In this document: positions 41,818 to 51,400 of the stretch, in pieces | How positions within the stretch are numbered: position 1 is the stretch's first letter | How the letters are laid out: every line of letters starts with the position of its first letter | Assembly: GCA_011523425.1 (NCBI GenBank) | Contig: WTGU01000087.1 | Span: 1 to 64,000 of the forward strand | DNA from: Alphaproteobacteria bacterium | GTDB lineage: Bacteria > Pseudomonadota > Alphaproteobacteria > UBA828 | Direction of reading: 5' to 3' | DNA length: 64,000 nucleotides | The notes under the pieces: generated by a model | The model's database searches: none | What the model saw: only the letters and a program-made list of their open reading frames with translations | What the model was told of the DNA's origin: nothing | Translations under genes and position numbers: made by a program

Positions 41818-44787
41818 GTGTCCCTCTTGCCCTTCCTTAGAGACGATGCGGAGCATCCCGTCCCGGCCCCGGCCGAGCGCGCCCAAGCGGGTCGGGAAGC
41901 ATGGCTGCAGGCCGCCGCCGCGCTCGGCGGCAGCGACGAGACGTTTGCCGCCGCCCTTGCCGGCGAGCGGCGCGCCGGCGCCTTCCTCGACGGCGTGTTG
42001 GGCTCGAGTCCCGCGCTCGGCCGGGCGCTCGCCCGCGAGCCAGGCCAGCTTCGCACCATGGCGGAAAACGGGCCCGAGGCAGCGCTCGGCGGCGCGCTCG
42101 ACGAGATCGCCGGCCATGCCTGCCTGAGCGATGACCGTCGCGCCGTCGCCATCCGGCTGCGGACGGCCAAGCGGCGGGCGTCGCTCGTCATCGCGCTCGC
42201 CGATCTCGCCGGCGCCTGGCCGCTGGAGACGGTATCGGCGGCGCTGACCCGCACAGCCGAGGCCGTGCTGGCCGGCACGCTCAACCATCTGCTCCACGTG
42301 GCCATGGCGCGCGGTGCGCTCGCGCCGGCGGACCGGGACGAGCCGGCAGCGACCAGCGGGCTGACGGTTCTCGGCGTCGGCAGGCTGGGAGCGGGCGAGC
42401 TCACCTATGCGAGCGAGCTCGACCTCGTCGTGCTGTTCGACCCGGAGCGGGTGCAGAGCGGCGGGCGCGGCGAGCCGACGGAGATCCTGCACCGCCTGGT
42501 TCGCGATCTCACCGCCATTCTGGAAGACCGCACCGACGAAGGCAGCATCTACCGGACCGACCTCAGGCTCAGGCCCGACATCGGCGGCACGCCGCTCGCG
42601 CTCTCCACCCTGGCGGCCGAGCAGTATTACGAGAGCCACGGCCAGAATTGGGAACGCGCCGCGATGATCAAGGCGCGCCCGGTCGCCGGCGATCCGGCGG
42701 TCGGCGCCGCCATGATCGAGCGTCTGCGCCCCTTCATCTGGCGCAAGTACCTGGATTTCGCCGCCATTCAGGACATCCAGTCGATCAAGCGCCAGATCAA
42801 CGCGGAGCCCGGTCGCCGCCTGGCCGACATCGCCGGCCACGATATCGAGCTCGGCCGGGGCGGCATTCGCCAGATCGAGCTCTATGCCCAAACGCAGCAG
42901 CTCATCTGGGGCGGCCGGGATCCGGCGCTCCGCGCGCGCGCGACCTGCGACGCGCTGGAGGCGCTCGCCGCCGCCGGCCATGCGAGCCGGGAGACGGCGG
43001 ACGAGCTGATCGCCTCGTACCGCTTTCACCGCCGGCTCGAGCAGCGCGTGCAGTTGATCGGGGGCGAGCCGGTCTGGCGGGTGCCGGACGACGCCGAGAG
43101 CCGCGCCGCGCTCGCCCGCTTCGCCGGTCTTGCCGACGAGGGCGCCCTTGCGGACGCGCTGCTCGCCCGCGTGCACGCCGTCGAGCGGCACTATGCCGCG
43201 CTCTTCGAGGACGAGCCGGCACTCGGCGGCGAGGACGGCAACCTGGTGTTCACCGGCACCGACGACGATCCCGACACCCTCGCGAGCCTCACGCGGATGG
43301 GCTTCGCCGATGCGCCGGCCGTCTCCTCGACGATACGCCACTGGCACCACGGCCGAATCCGGGCGACCCGCAGCACGCGGGCGCGCGAGCTTCTGACCGA
43401 GCTGATGCCGGCTCTCCTGCGTGCGCTGGCCAACACGGCCGATCCGGACTCCGCCTTCCGCAAGCTCGACGAGTTTCTCGGCAGGCTGCCGTCCGGCGTG
43501 CAGCCCTTCCTGCTGCTCCACGACAATCCCGGCCTGCTCGCCACCCTTGCCGAGATCCTGGGCAGCGCGCCGCGCATCGCCCTGCATCTCAGCCGCAACC
43601 CGTCCCTGCTCGAAGGACTCATCAGCGGCGACCTCCACCAGCGGCTGCCGGAGCGGGACGAGCTGAACGACGATGTCGAGCGCACGCTCGCGCCGATGGC
43701 CGAGTTTACGCACATGCTCGACGGCGTGAGGCGCTGGCAGCACCAGCGCGAGTTCCAGGTCGGCATGCAGATCCTGCGGGGCGACGTGCCCGTGGACAAG
43801 CTGTCGGGCGCGCTCTCGGATATTGCCGATACCGTCATCGGTGCGCTGCTCCCCCGGGTGCAGGAGGAGTTCGCCCGGCGGCACGGCTCGGTGCCGGGCA
43901 CCGCCTTCGCCGTGCTCGGCATGGGCAAGCTCGGCAGCCGCGAGCTGACCTTCGACAGCGACCTCGACGTCGTCTTCCTCTATGGCGCACCGGACGGGGG
44001 CGACACACACTCGGACGGAGCACAGGCGCTCGCGCCCAGCCACTACTACGCCCGCTTCAGCCAGCGCCTCTCGCACGCCGTCAGCGCGCTTACCGCCGAG
44101 GGACGGCTCTACGAGATCGACACGCGGCTCCGCCCGTCAGGCGAATCGGGGCCGCTCGCCACCGAGGCCGCCGCCTTCAGCCGCTACCACGAGCAGGACG
44201 CCTGGACCTGGGAGCACATGGCGCTCACCCGGGCCAGGCCGGTGGCGGGCGACGATGCCCTCTCGGCTGCGGCGATGGAGGGGATCAGGGCGGTCCTCTG
44301 CGCCCGCCGCGAGCCGGAGAGGCTGCTCGCCGACGTGGCCTCGATGCGCGAGCGGGTGGCCGGCGAGCGTGAGACCGGGAACCGGTGGCGCCTCAAGCAT
44401 GTGCGGGGCGGCCTGCTCGACCTCGAATTCATCGCGCAATACCACCTCCTGCTCCACGCCACCCGGCACCCGTCGATCCTGGTCCAGTCGACGCAGTCGA
44501 TGTTCAGGCGGCTGGGGGAGGCCGGCATTCTGGACAACGAGGAGGCGTTCGACCTCGCCGACATGGTCGCCTTCCTCCAGCGCCTCCAGGGCCTGCTCAG
44601 GCTCACCGTCGGCACCAATCGCGACGTCGAGCGCTTCACCCCCGGCGTCCGCGAGACCCTGGCGCGGGCCACGGGCGCAGATAGCTTCGCCGCCCTGGAG
44701 GAGAGGATCGTCGCCGTTCAGGATCGCGTCCGCGCCGTCTATCATCGCCTGATCGCAGGCCCGGCGGCGGCGCTCGGCGGAGAGTGA
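41818..44787 (+). CDS. glnE: Bifunctional glutamine synthetase adenylyltransferase/adenylyl-removing enzyme
   Basis: This 989-residue protein switches glutamine synthetase off by adenylylation and on by deadenylylation in response to PII. It has two nucleotidyltransferase domains. The N-terminal one has GVGRLGAGELTYASELDLVVLFD near residues 185-208. The C-terminal one has GMGKLGSRELTFDSDLDVVFLY. The latter keeps the D-x-D metal pair, while the N-terminal one reads E200-L-D202. KLDEFLGRLPSG and FEALVNIVEP-like spacers fit the linker. The GTG at 41818 is the first start in frame. Its length matches the family norm (about 950-1000). Confidence 0.93.
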   Translation: MSLLPFLRDDAEHPVPAPAERAQAGREAWLQAAAALGGSDETFAAALAGERRAGAFLDGVLGSSPALGRALAREPGQLRTMAENGPEAALGGALDEIAGHACLSDDRRAVAIRLRTAKRRASLVIALADLAGAWPLETVSAALTRTAEAVLAGTLNHLLHVAMARGALAPADRDEPAATSGLTVLGVGRLGAGELTYASELDLVVLFDPERVQSGGRGEPTEILHRLVRDLTAILEDRTDEGSIYRTDLRLRPDIGGTPLALSTLAAEQYYESHGQNWERAAMIKARPVAGDPAVGAAMIERLRPFIWRKYLDFAAIQDIQSIKRQINAEPGRRLADIAGHDIELGRGGIRQIELYAQTQQLIWGGRDPALRARATCDALEALAAAGHASRETADELIASYRFHRRLEQRVQLIGGEPVWRVPDDAESRAALARFAGLADEGALADALLARVHAVERHYAALFEDEPALGGEDGNLVFTGTDDDPDTLASLTRMGFADAPAVSSTIRHWHHGRIRATRSTRARELLTELMPALLRALANTADPDSAFRKLDEFLGRLPSGVQPFLLLHDNPGLLATLAEILGSAPRIALHLSRNPSLLEGLISGDLHQRLPERDELNDDVERTLAPMAEFTHMLDGVRRWQHQREFQVGMQILRGDVPVDKLSGALSDIADTVIGALLPRVQEEFARRHGSVPGTAFAVLGMGKLGSRELTFDSDLDVVFLYGAPDGGDTHSDGAQALAPSHYYARFSQRLSHAVSALTAEGRLYEIDTRLRPSGESGPLATEAAAFSRYHEQDAWTWEHMALTRARPVAGDDALSAAAMEGIRAVLCARREPERLLADVASMRERVAGERETGNRWRLKHVRGGLLDLEFIAQYHLLLHATRHPSILVQSTQSMFRRLGEAGILDNEEAFDLADMVAFLQRLQGLLRLTVGTNRDVERFTPGVRETLARATGADSFAALEERIVAVQDRVRAVYHRLIAGPAAALGGE

Positions 44788-44811
44788 CGGGAAAACGAGG
44801 GGAAATCGCAC

Positions 44812-45297
44812 ATGACGACGGTAATCGACGCGGGCCAGCCTGCGCCCGCATTCACGGCGCCAACCGACGGCGGCGGCTCGCTCAGCCTCGAAAGCCTGCG
44901 CGGCAAGGCGGTGGTGCTCTACTTCTACCCCCGCGACGACACGCCGGGCTGCACCCGCGAAGCGCAGGAGTTCACCGAAGCCCTGCCCGCGTTCGCGGCT
45001 GCCGGCGCCGAGATCGTCGGCGTCTCCAAGGATTCCGCCGCGAAGCACGACAGGTTCAGGGAGAAGTACGGTCTCCCCTTCACCCTCGTCTCCGATGCCG
45101 ACGGCGATATCTGCGAGCGCTACGGCGTCTGGGTGGAGAAGAAGAACTACGGCAAGACCTACCTGGGCATCGAGCGCGCGACCTTCCTCATCGACGCCGA
45201 CGGCACCGTTGCCGAGGTCTGGCGCAAGGTGAAGGTGGCCGGCCACGTGGAGAAGGTGCTGGAGGCGGTCAAGGACCTGAGCCGGGCCGGCGGCTGA
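44812..45297 (+). CDS. bcp: BCP-type peroxiredoxin (thioredoxin-dependent thiol peroxidase)
   Basis: This 161-residue peroxiredoxin reduces hydroperoxides. The peroxidatic Cys47 is in FYPRDDTPGCTREAQEF, with Pro and Thr three to four residues before it. The resolving Cys that lies five residues later in E. coli Bcp is absent (Gln52). Another Cys in DGDICERYGVW could resolve, or the enzyme is of the 1-Cys type. It lies 24 bp after glnE on the same strand and may be co-transcribed. The ATG at 44812 gives the usual N-terminus with AGQPAPAFTAP. Confidence 0.92.
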   Translation: MTTVIDAGQPAPAFTAPTDGGGSLSLESLRGKAVVLYFYPRDDTPGCTREAQEFTEALPAFAAAGAEIVGVSKDSAAKHDRFREKYGLPFTLVSDADGDICERYGVWVEKKNYGKTYLGIERATFLIDADGTVAEVWRKVKVAGHVEKVLEAVKDLSRAGG

Positions 45298-45372
45298 CGG
45301 CCGCAGCGCGATCTCGATGTAACCCGCCCGTTCCCCCACGGTGTCACGCCCGGCGAGGCCGGACGCGCCGGC

Positions 45373-45615
45373 TTAGCCTCCCTTGAACGGCCGGAAGAGG
45401 CTGATGGTGTCGTCGGGCGAAAGGGGGGTCTCGGGCCAATAGTCGCGGGGGACGGCCTCGCCGTTCACCATGGCGAGCAGCGCCGGATCGCCGTCCACGC
45501 CGAGGCCCGACAGCGCGTCCGCGACGCTCGCGCCCGCCGCGAGGTCGAGAGTGCGCCTCTTCGCGCTGCCGAACTGGGGGAGCTCGATGGCGACGAGCTC
45601 CACCGTCACCTTCAT
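45373..45615 (-). CDS. MoaD/ThiS-family sulfur carrier protein
   Basis: This 80-residue ubiquitin-like protein ends FKGG, the C-terminal di-Gly that is thiocarboxylated in MoaD and ThiS. LDLAAGASVADALSGLG and LLAMVNGEAVPRDYWPETPLSPDDTISLFRPFKGG match MoaD-type folds. MoaD donates sulfur to the pterin dithiolene of molybdopterin or tungstopterin. The ATG at 45615 overlaps the AOR stop as ATGA, so it is translated with the tungsten enzyme and probably serves its cofactor. No MoaE or other cofactor gene is adjacent. Confidence 0.85.
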   Translation of the reverse strand: MKVTVELVAIELPQFGSAKRRTLDLAAGASVADALSGLGVDGDPALLAMVNGEAVPRDYWPETPLSPDDTISLFRPFKGG

Positions 45616-47447
45616 CCGAGGCCGAGGCGCTGCATGGTCTCCGCCGTCGGCTTGCCGTCCGCCGTCCAGCCGCGCAGCTCGTAGTACTGCGGCAGCATGG
45701 TGTCGAGCTCGCAGACCTTGCCCTTGCCGGAGCCGCTCTTCACCGCCTCCTTGAGGATGCGCTGCGGCAGCGTGTCGTCGTCGGCGGTCATGCCGGCGTC
45801 GAGGTTGAACTGGCGCTCCATGTTCCAGATGCGCTCGCCCGTCTCGTTTAGCCGGTCCACGGTCCACTCGCCCGCGCAGGCGGAATCGACCAGACTGGCC
45901 ACGTCCTCCAGCCCCCAGATCATCATGGGGAAGGCGCAGATGCCGACCGAATCGATGGCGGCGTTCGAATCCTGGCTGTCCTTCACGATCTTCGCCTTGC
46001 CCTCCAGCTTGCCGCCGGAGAAGTCGTCCTCGTAGGGGTCGGCGCGCAGGTGGCATGCGCCGCGGTTGCTGGTGGCATACGCGAGCCCCATGCCCTGCAT
46101 GGAGCGGCCGTCATAGCCGGGGAACTCCTGCCCCTTGGCGACCATGGCGAACTCCGGCCGGCGGTACTTCTCGCAGAGCAGCTTGGCGCCGAGGCCGAGA
46201 TCCTTGCCGAACCCGGTGCCGGTGCCGGCCTGCTCCGCCGCGTGGCAGAGCGCCTCGGCCGAGCCGAAGGTGTAGGCGACGCCGCCGGTCTCCGCGTCGC
46301 CGATCGCGCCCTCCTCGTAGAGCTCCATCGCCGCGGCGACGGTGGCGCCGAAGGAGATCGGGTCCATCCCGTCCTCGTTGCAGACGAAGTTGGCGAAGGT
46401 CGCGGCCTCGATGTCGTCCACGCCCACCATGGGGCCGAGCGAATAGGCCGATTCGTATTCCAGCCCGCCGCTCACCTTCCGGTAGCGCTCCCTGCCCTCG
46501 CCCCGGGCCGCGAAGTGCGAGGGGTCCATCTTGGAGGCGCGCTGGCAGCCGATGGTGCAGGCGAAGCAGGCGCGGTTCGCGACCAGATTGGCGGAGCCGT
46601 CGGAGCGCCGCACCTTCGCCATCGCGTCGGGGCCGAGGTTGTCGGTGCCCTCGAACTGCACGTCCCGGTTGTTGCGGGTGGGCAGGCTGCCGAAGGCCTG
46701 GGTGACGTCGATCATGGAGAGCGTGCCGGTGCGCGCGAGGTCGGCGCGGGTCTGGCTTGCCGCGAGCTTCGCCTGGGCCGCGCCCGTGGCCTCGGCGAAG
46801 GCGTCGTCGTCATCCACCGCGACGCCGCGTGTGCCGCGCACGGCGATCGCCTTCAGGTTCTTGGACCCCATCACGGCGCCGACGCCGGAGCGCCCGGCGG
46901 CGCGGTCGAGGTCGTTCATCACGCAGGCGTAGCGGCACAGCGTCTCCCCTGCCCTGCCGATGGAGGCGATCTTGATGGCGCCGTCCTGGTGGCGCGCCTT
47001 GATCAGCGGCTCGGTATCCCACACCGACTTGCCCCAGACGAAGCCCTCGGCGTCGACGAGCTCGGCGTGGTCGTCCTTGATGTAGAGATAGACCGGGCGC
47101 GGCGAGCGGCCCTCGCAGATCACCATGTCCCAGCCGGCGAGCTTCAGCTCGCCGCCGAAGTAGCCGCCCGAGTTGGAGCAGGCGATGGCGTTGGTCAGCG
47201 CGCCCTTGGTGACGACCGTGTAGCGGCCGCCGGTCGGCGCCGTGGTTCCGGTCAGCGGGCCGGTGGCGAAGATGAGCTTGTTATCGGGCGAGAGCGGATC
47301 CGCCTTCGGGTCCATCTCCTCCACGAGATACTTGCTGGCAAGGCCCCTGCTGCCCAGGTAGGACTGCGCCCACTCCATGTTGAGAGGCTCCTCGGTGCAG
47401 GAGCCGGCGGTGAGGTCGACGCGTAACAGTCTGCCTTGCCATCCCAT
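45612..47447 (-). CDS. Aldehyde:ferredoxin oxidoreductase family protein (tungsten/molybdenum enzyme)
   Basis: This 611-residue protein is a full-length AOR-family enzyme, which oxidises aldehydes to acids with ferredoxin, or the reverse. It begins GWQGRLLRVDLTAGS, as the family does. The [4Fe-4S] ligands are Cys294, Cys297, Cys301 (ACFACTIGC) and Cys504 (SVGICAFP). Pterin-binding blocks include GPLTGTTAPTGGRY, CSNSGGYFGGELKLAG and RGACHLRADPY. Length and Cys spacing match characterised AORs. It forms a two-gene operon with a MoaD-like carrier. The reduction partner is not next door, and the substrate is unknown. Confidence 0.92.
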   Translation of the reverse strand: MGWQGRLLRVDLTAGSCTEEPLNMEWAQSYLGSRGLASKYLVEEMDPKADPLSPDNKLIFATGPLTGTTAPTGGRYTVVTKGALTNAIACSNSGGYFGGELKLAGWDMVICEGRSPRPVYLYIKDDHAELVDAEGFVWGKSVWDTEPLIKARHQDGAIKIASIGRAGETLCRYACVMNDLDRAAGRSGVGAVMGSKNLKAIAVRGTRGVAVDDDDAFAEATGAAQAKLAASQTRADLARTGTLSMIDVTQAFGSLPTRNNRDVQFEGTDNLGPDAMAKVRRSDGSANLVANRACFACTIGCQRASKMDPSHFAARGEGRERYRKVSGGLEYESAYSLGPMVGVDDIEAATFANFVCNEDGMDPISFGATVAAAMELYEEGAIGDAETGGVAYTFGSAEALCHAAEQAGTGTGFGKDLGLGAKLLCEKYRRPEFAMVAKGQEFPGYDGRSMQGMGLAYATSNRGACHLRADPYEDDFSGGKLEGKAKIVKDSQDSNAAIDSVGICAFPMMIWGLEDVASLVDSACAGEWTVDRLNETGERIWNMERQFNLDAGMTADDDTLPQRILKEAVKSGSGKGKVCELDTMLPQYYELRGWTADGKPTAETMQRLGLG

Positions 47448-47684
47448 GACGTCCTCCGCGCAGTCGATTCGGCCGGGCCGGGCCGCATGGCGGGAAGGTA
47501 CCCGCCGGCGTCGCGTTCGCCAAGAGGGCGACCCGGACTTGCTCCGTCCTGTCGCATCCCCTTGGGCCGCTCGCCTCTCGTCGCCCGCTCGGGCGCAGGC
47601 GGGAGCAATCGCCGCTCAGCGCTGAAACGATCTTCAGCCTCGCCGGTCTTACCTGATGCCCCGCAGCAAATTTTTTCCCGAAAA

Positions 47685-47700
47685 TCCCCAATGTTGGGGA
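47685..47700. promoter_or_regulatory. Inverted repeat in the intergenic region upstream of the AOR gene
   Basis: TCCCCAA and TTGGGGA form a perfect 7-bp dyad around TG, with an A-rich and T-rich flank on its left (TTTTTTCCCG). Its size and position, about 240 bp from the AOR start, suit a regulator-binding site. The regulator is unknown. Confidence 0.35.
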
Positions 47701-48166
47701 AGCGCCCGCGCGAACGGAGCGTCTATTCTCCCGCGCCGGCAACGATTCTGGCGAAGGAAAATCCGAAGGACGGACGCCTGCTGTCGAGGGTCGAGGTTCT
47801 TTATGGCAACACGCGTTGAAAGCGTTGGGAGAAGCAGTGGAAAAACGGCCCTCCCCGGGCACACCGGGTTGGCTGGCGCGGAGCTTGCGGCACCCGCTGC
47901 CTCGAAAGGGTCGGCCAGCGAATCGGGTTGCGGCATCCCGAAGCGCCGCGAACGCTCGCGTTTCAAACGTCCCTGTTCTGTCGGTGCTTCAACGACATCC
48001 GCGTCTCCCAACCCAGAGACCGCGCGCTTCGTCCCGCTCTCTTGGCGCCGCCAACAGAGCGGCCCGGCGCTCCGTCAACGACAGGCCCAAAGAGAGCGTT
48101 GCTTGGTTTCCAAAAAGGGAGAGTCACCGCTGCTGCCAACGAGTAGGAGGCTGCGAGCGAGCTCAT

Positions 48167-48207
48167 GAAAAACAATTCCGGATTGTTCGTGACGACGAAT
48201 GTTTTTC
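48167..48207. promoter_or_regulatory. Nested hairpins upstream of giant surface protein gene
   Basis: GAAAAACA (48167-48174) pairs with TGTTTTTC (48200-48207), with an inner TTCGT/ACGAA stem (48186-48199). An alternative stem is AACAAT/ATTGTT (48171-48187). These mutually exclusive pairings lie about 230 bp before the 13-kb gene. A leader or small-RNA role is possible but unproven. Confidence 0.3.
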
Positions 48208-48437
48208 CTGCCTGCGAGGGCTTCCTCAAGCGGAGGGAGACGCATGTGGCGCGCTGTCCGTCGGGCCAATCGGGTGCGGAGAATGTCATGCACAGCCTTG
48301 AGGAAATGAGTTCGCCTGCCGCGCCGCCTTCCCACCCGCCACCGCCATAGCTCCCGTCGCGCTTCGAGACGGGCCGACACCCTGCCGGCGCGCCTCGCAC
48401 CCCTCGTCCCGTATCGATTCATCAGGACCAGCCGACC

Positions 48438-51400
48438 ATGTGTTTGTCCATTCCGCCGCTGGCGACACGCGTCCTGCTCCCGGTCTGCCTCATCCTGTGC
48501 CTCGCAGGCCTGTTCGCCGCCACCGCCCGGGCGCAGACGGTCGATACGCTCGTCTCGAACACGGGCCAGAGCGCTCTCTCCGGCGCCACCCCGTCGATCC
48601 AGGCCCAGAGCTTCACCACCGGCCCGCACGGCACCGGATACACGCTCTCCTCCATCAGCCTCCTGCCGTTTCGCGACTTCGCGGGCGACTCGGGCACGTT
48701 CGTCGCCATCAAGGAAGACAGCGCCGGCCGGCCGGGCACCCTGGTGGCCGCGCTCGCGACTCCCGACGACGCTTACGTGCCGGGGGACTTCTTCTCCTAC
48801 ACGGCTCCGGCAAACACGGTCCTGCAGGCGAACACCACCTACTGGATCGTCCTGAACGAGGAGCAGGCACAGAGCGACTGGCAAGGGTGGGGAAAGACGG
48901 CTTCGCGTGGGGAGGACAGCACGTCGCTGCCGGGCTGGAGCATCGGAAATGCCCGCCTGCAGCAAAGCGGAACCTCCTGGAACACCGCAGCCGACCCCCT
49001 GCGGATCGACATTCGCGGTTACAAGAACGCCAACCCGACGCTGAGCATCGCCGCAGCGTCCGCGCTCGAGGGCAGCCCCGTGCGGTTCGCCGTCTCCCTC
49101 GACAATGCGACCGATGGCGTGGTGACGGTGCAGTACGACACCGGCGACGTTACCGCGATCGCGGGAACGGACTACACGGCCGCCTCGTCCCAGACGCTCA
49201 CCATCCCAGCCGGAGACACCGTCGCCGAATTCAGCATCGCCACGACCGAAGACAGCGTCGACGAGGCCGACGAAACCTTCACCGTGACGTTGTCCAACCC
49301 CTCGTCCAATGCCGACCTCGGGACCGTCAAGTCCGCCACCGGAACGATTCTCGACGGCGACGGCAAGCCGGCCGTCAGCGTGGCCGGCGCGTCGGCCACC
49401 GAAGGCGCGAACCTGAGCTTCACCGTCAGCCTCAGGTTCGTGACGGACACCGACGTCACGGTGGAATACAGCACGTCGATCGGCACCGGCGACACCGCGT
49501 CCGCGAGCGACTTCACCGCCGAAAGCGGCGAGACGGCGACCATCACCGCCGGGCAGACCGAGACCGCGATCAGCATCGCCACCACCCAGGATTCCGTCGA
49601 CGAATCCGACGAGACGCTCACGCTCACGATCTCGAACCCCTCGTCCAACGCCGAGCTGGGCACGGCGACCTCGGCGACCGGCACCATCGAGGACGACGAC
49701 ACGGCAGGGCTCGTGTTCTCGGCGCCGATCCTCGGCGTCACCGAAGGCGCCAGCAACAGCTACACGGTGGCGCTGGCGACCGAGCCGAGCGCAACCGTGA
49801 GCGTCTCGATCGCCGCCGGCGGGAGTGCCGGGCTGACGCTCGGCACGAGCCAGCTCAGCTTCACGCCGACGAACTGGGGCGAGGCGCAGACCGTAAGCGT
49901 GAGCGCGGACCACGACGACGACGCCTCGCCCGGCAGCGCTACGCTGACGCACACCGCCAGCGGCGGGGACTACGGATCGGTCGCCGCCACGTTGCCGGTC
50001 GCGGTGACGGACGACGACACGCCCGCCATCGTGCTCTCCCAGACCGCCCTGCCGGTGCCCGAGGACGGCAGCGCCACCTATACGGTCGCGCTCGCGACCC
50101 TGCCCACGGAGAAGGTGACGCTGGAGCTTGCCGGCACCGCCGGCACCGATCTCACGGTCGCGCCGAACGCCATCGAATTCGAACCCGGCGACTGGGACAC
50201 GCCCGTGACGGTCACGGTCGAGGCCGCGGCAGACCTGGACGCCGACAACGACCCGGAGACCCTGACCTACACCGCGAGCGGGGGCGACTACGGGGGAGTC
50301 TCCGCGAGCGTCGCCGTGGAGGTCGTCGACACGGTCGCGGCGTCGATCGTGCTCAACAAGACCCGCCTGCACGTCAAGGAAGGCGGAGCGGCCGTCGCCT
50401 ACAGGGTCGCTCTCGGCCTCCAGCCCGCGAGCGACGTGACGGTTCAGGTCACACGGGTCAACGGCGCCCCGCTGTTCATCGGCACCTCCTCCGCATCGGG
50501 TCAAAGCGCGACGCTGACCTTCACGCCGGATAACTGGGATCAGTCGCAGAGGATCGTCGTCGCTGCGTCCAGCAACGTCGTGACAGGGAACCGGGAACAC
50601 GAGCTGCGCCACCGGGCCGCGGGCGGCGGGTACGGCTCGGCGCCGGTCGTCGATCTGCCGGTGCTGATCCAGGACGAGAACGCACAGAATAGCTACGTGT
50701 TCTCGGAGACCGCGCTATCGCTGGCCGAGGACGGGACTACCAGCTACACGCTGAAGCTCGGCAAACGGCCGTCCGCGAACCTCAGCGTGACCATCGCGGG
50801 CGGCGGCAGCAGCCTGACCGTCGAGCCGGGCAGTCTGTCGTTCACGCGGGACAACTGGAACGACGGGCAAACGGTGAGCGTGACGGCGGTGGCGCAGGTC
50901 TCCGCTCAGGATGCCACGAAAACGCTCACGCACACGGGCGACGGCGGCGGGTACGACTCCGGCGCGCTGGCGCCGGGAGAGCTGCCGGTAACCATCGTGC
51001 GCGACGTGCCGAAGATCGCGGACACGGGCGGCGTCACGGTCACCTCCCGGCCCCTGCACACCGGCAACACCTACGCGAGTGGCGAGACCATCGCCCTCTC
51101 GGTGAAGTTCGATCGGGACGTGGTCGTGGATACCGGCAACGGCTCGCCCGATCTCGAGGTGGACATCGGTTCGTCGTCCAGGATCGTCGGCTACGCCGGC
51201 ATGGCCGGAAACAGGACGCTGACGTTCGAATACGTAGTTCAGGCCGGCGACCTCGACAGTGACGGCATCAGCGTCGGGGACGACGCCCTCGTGCTCAACG
51301 GCGCGACCATCCGGGCCGGTGCCGACCAGCGCGACGCCGAGCTCGGCGGGACCGCGCTGTCGACGCAAGGGGGCCACCGGGTGGACGGTAGCCAGACGCT

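Larger units (their letters stand above)
47448..48437. other. About 990 bp without a convincing gene, with several dyads
   Basis: Open frames here are short, have no recognisable domain and conflict with each other. They include a 61-residue one at 48165-48350 with a distant AGGAGG. The DNA is less GC-rich than its neighbours in places (47670-47690, 48105-48210). Seen inside are the dyads at 47685-47700 and 48167-48207. The promoter and leader of the 13-kb gene that follows are expected in the right half. Confidence 0.5.

Noticed and set aside
40678-44076. 1132-codon minus-strand frame across glnE and the YhdP-like gene
   Set aside because: It is antisense to glnE and off-frame in the YhdP-like gene, with no domain.
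47649-48011. 120-residue minus-strand frame in the same gap
   Set aside because: It has no domain, a poor start and an unusual composition, and it conflicts with other frames of similar length.
48165-48350. 61-residue plus-strand frame before the giant gene
   Set aside because: Its AGGAGG is 14 bases from the ATG, the C-terminus is a Pro run, no domain is recognisable and it overlaps hairpins. It is not called as a gene.
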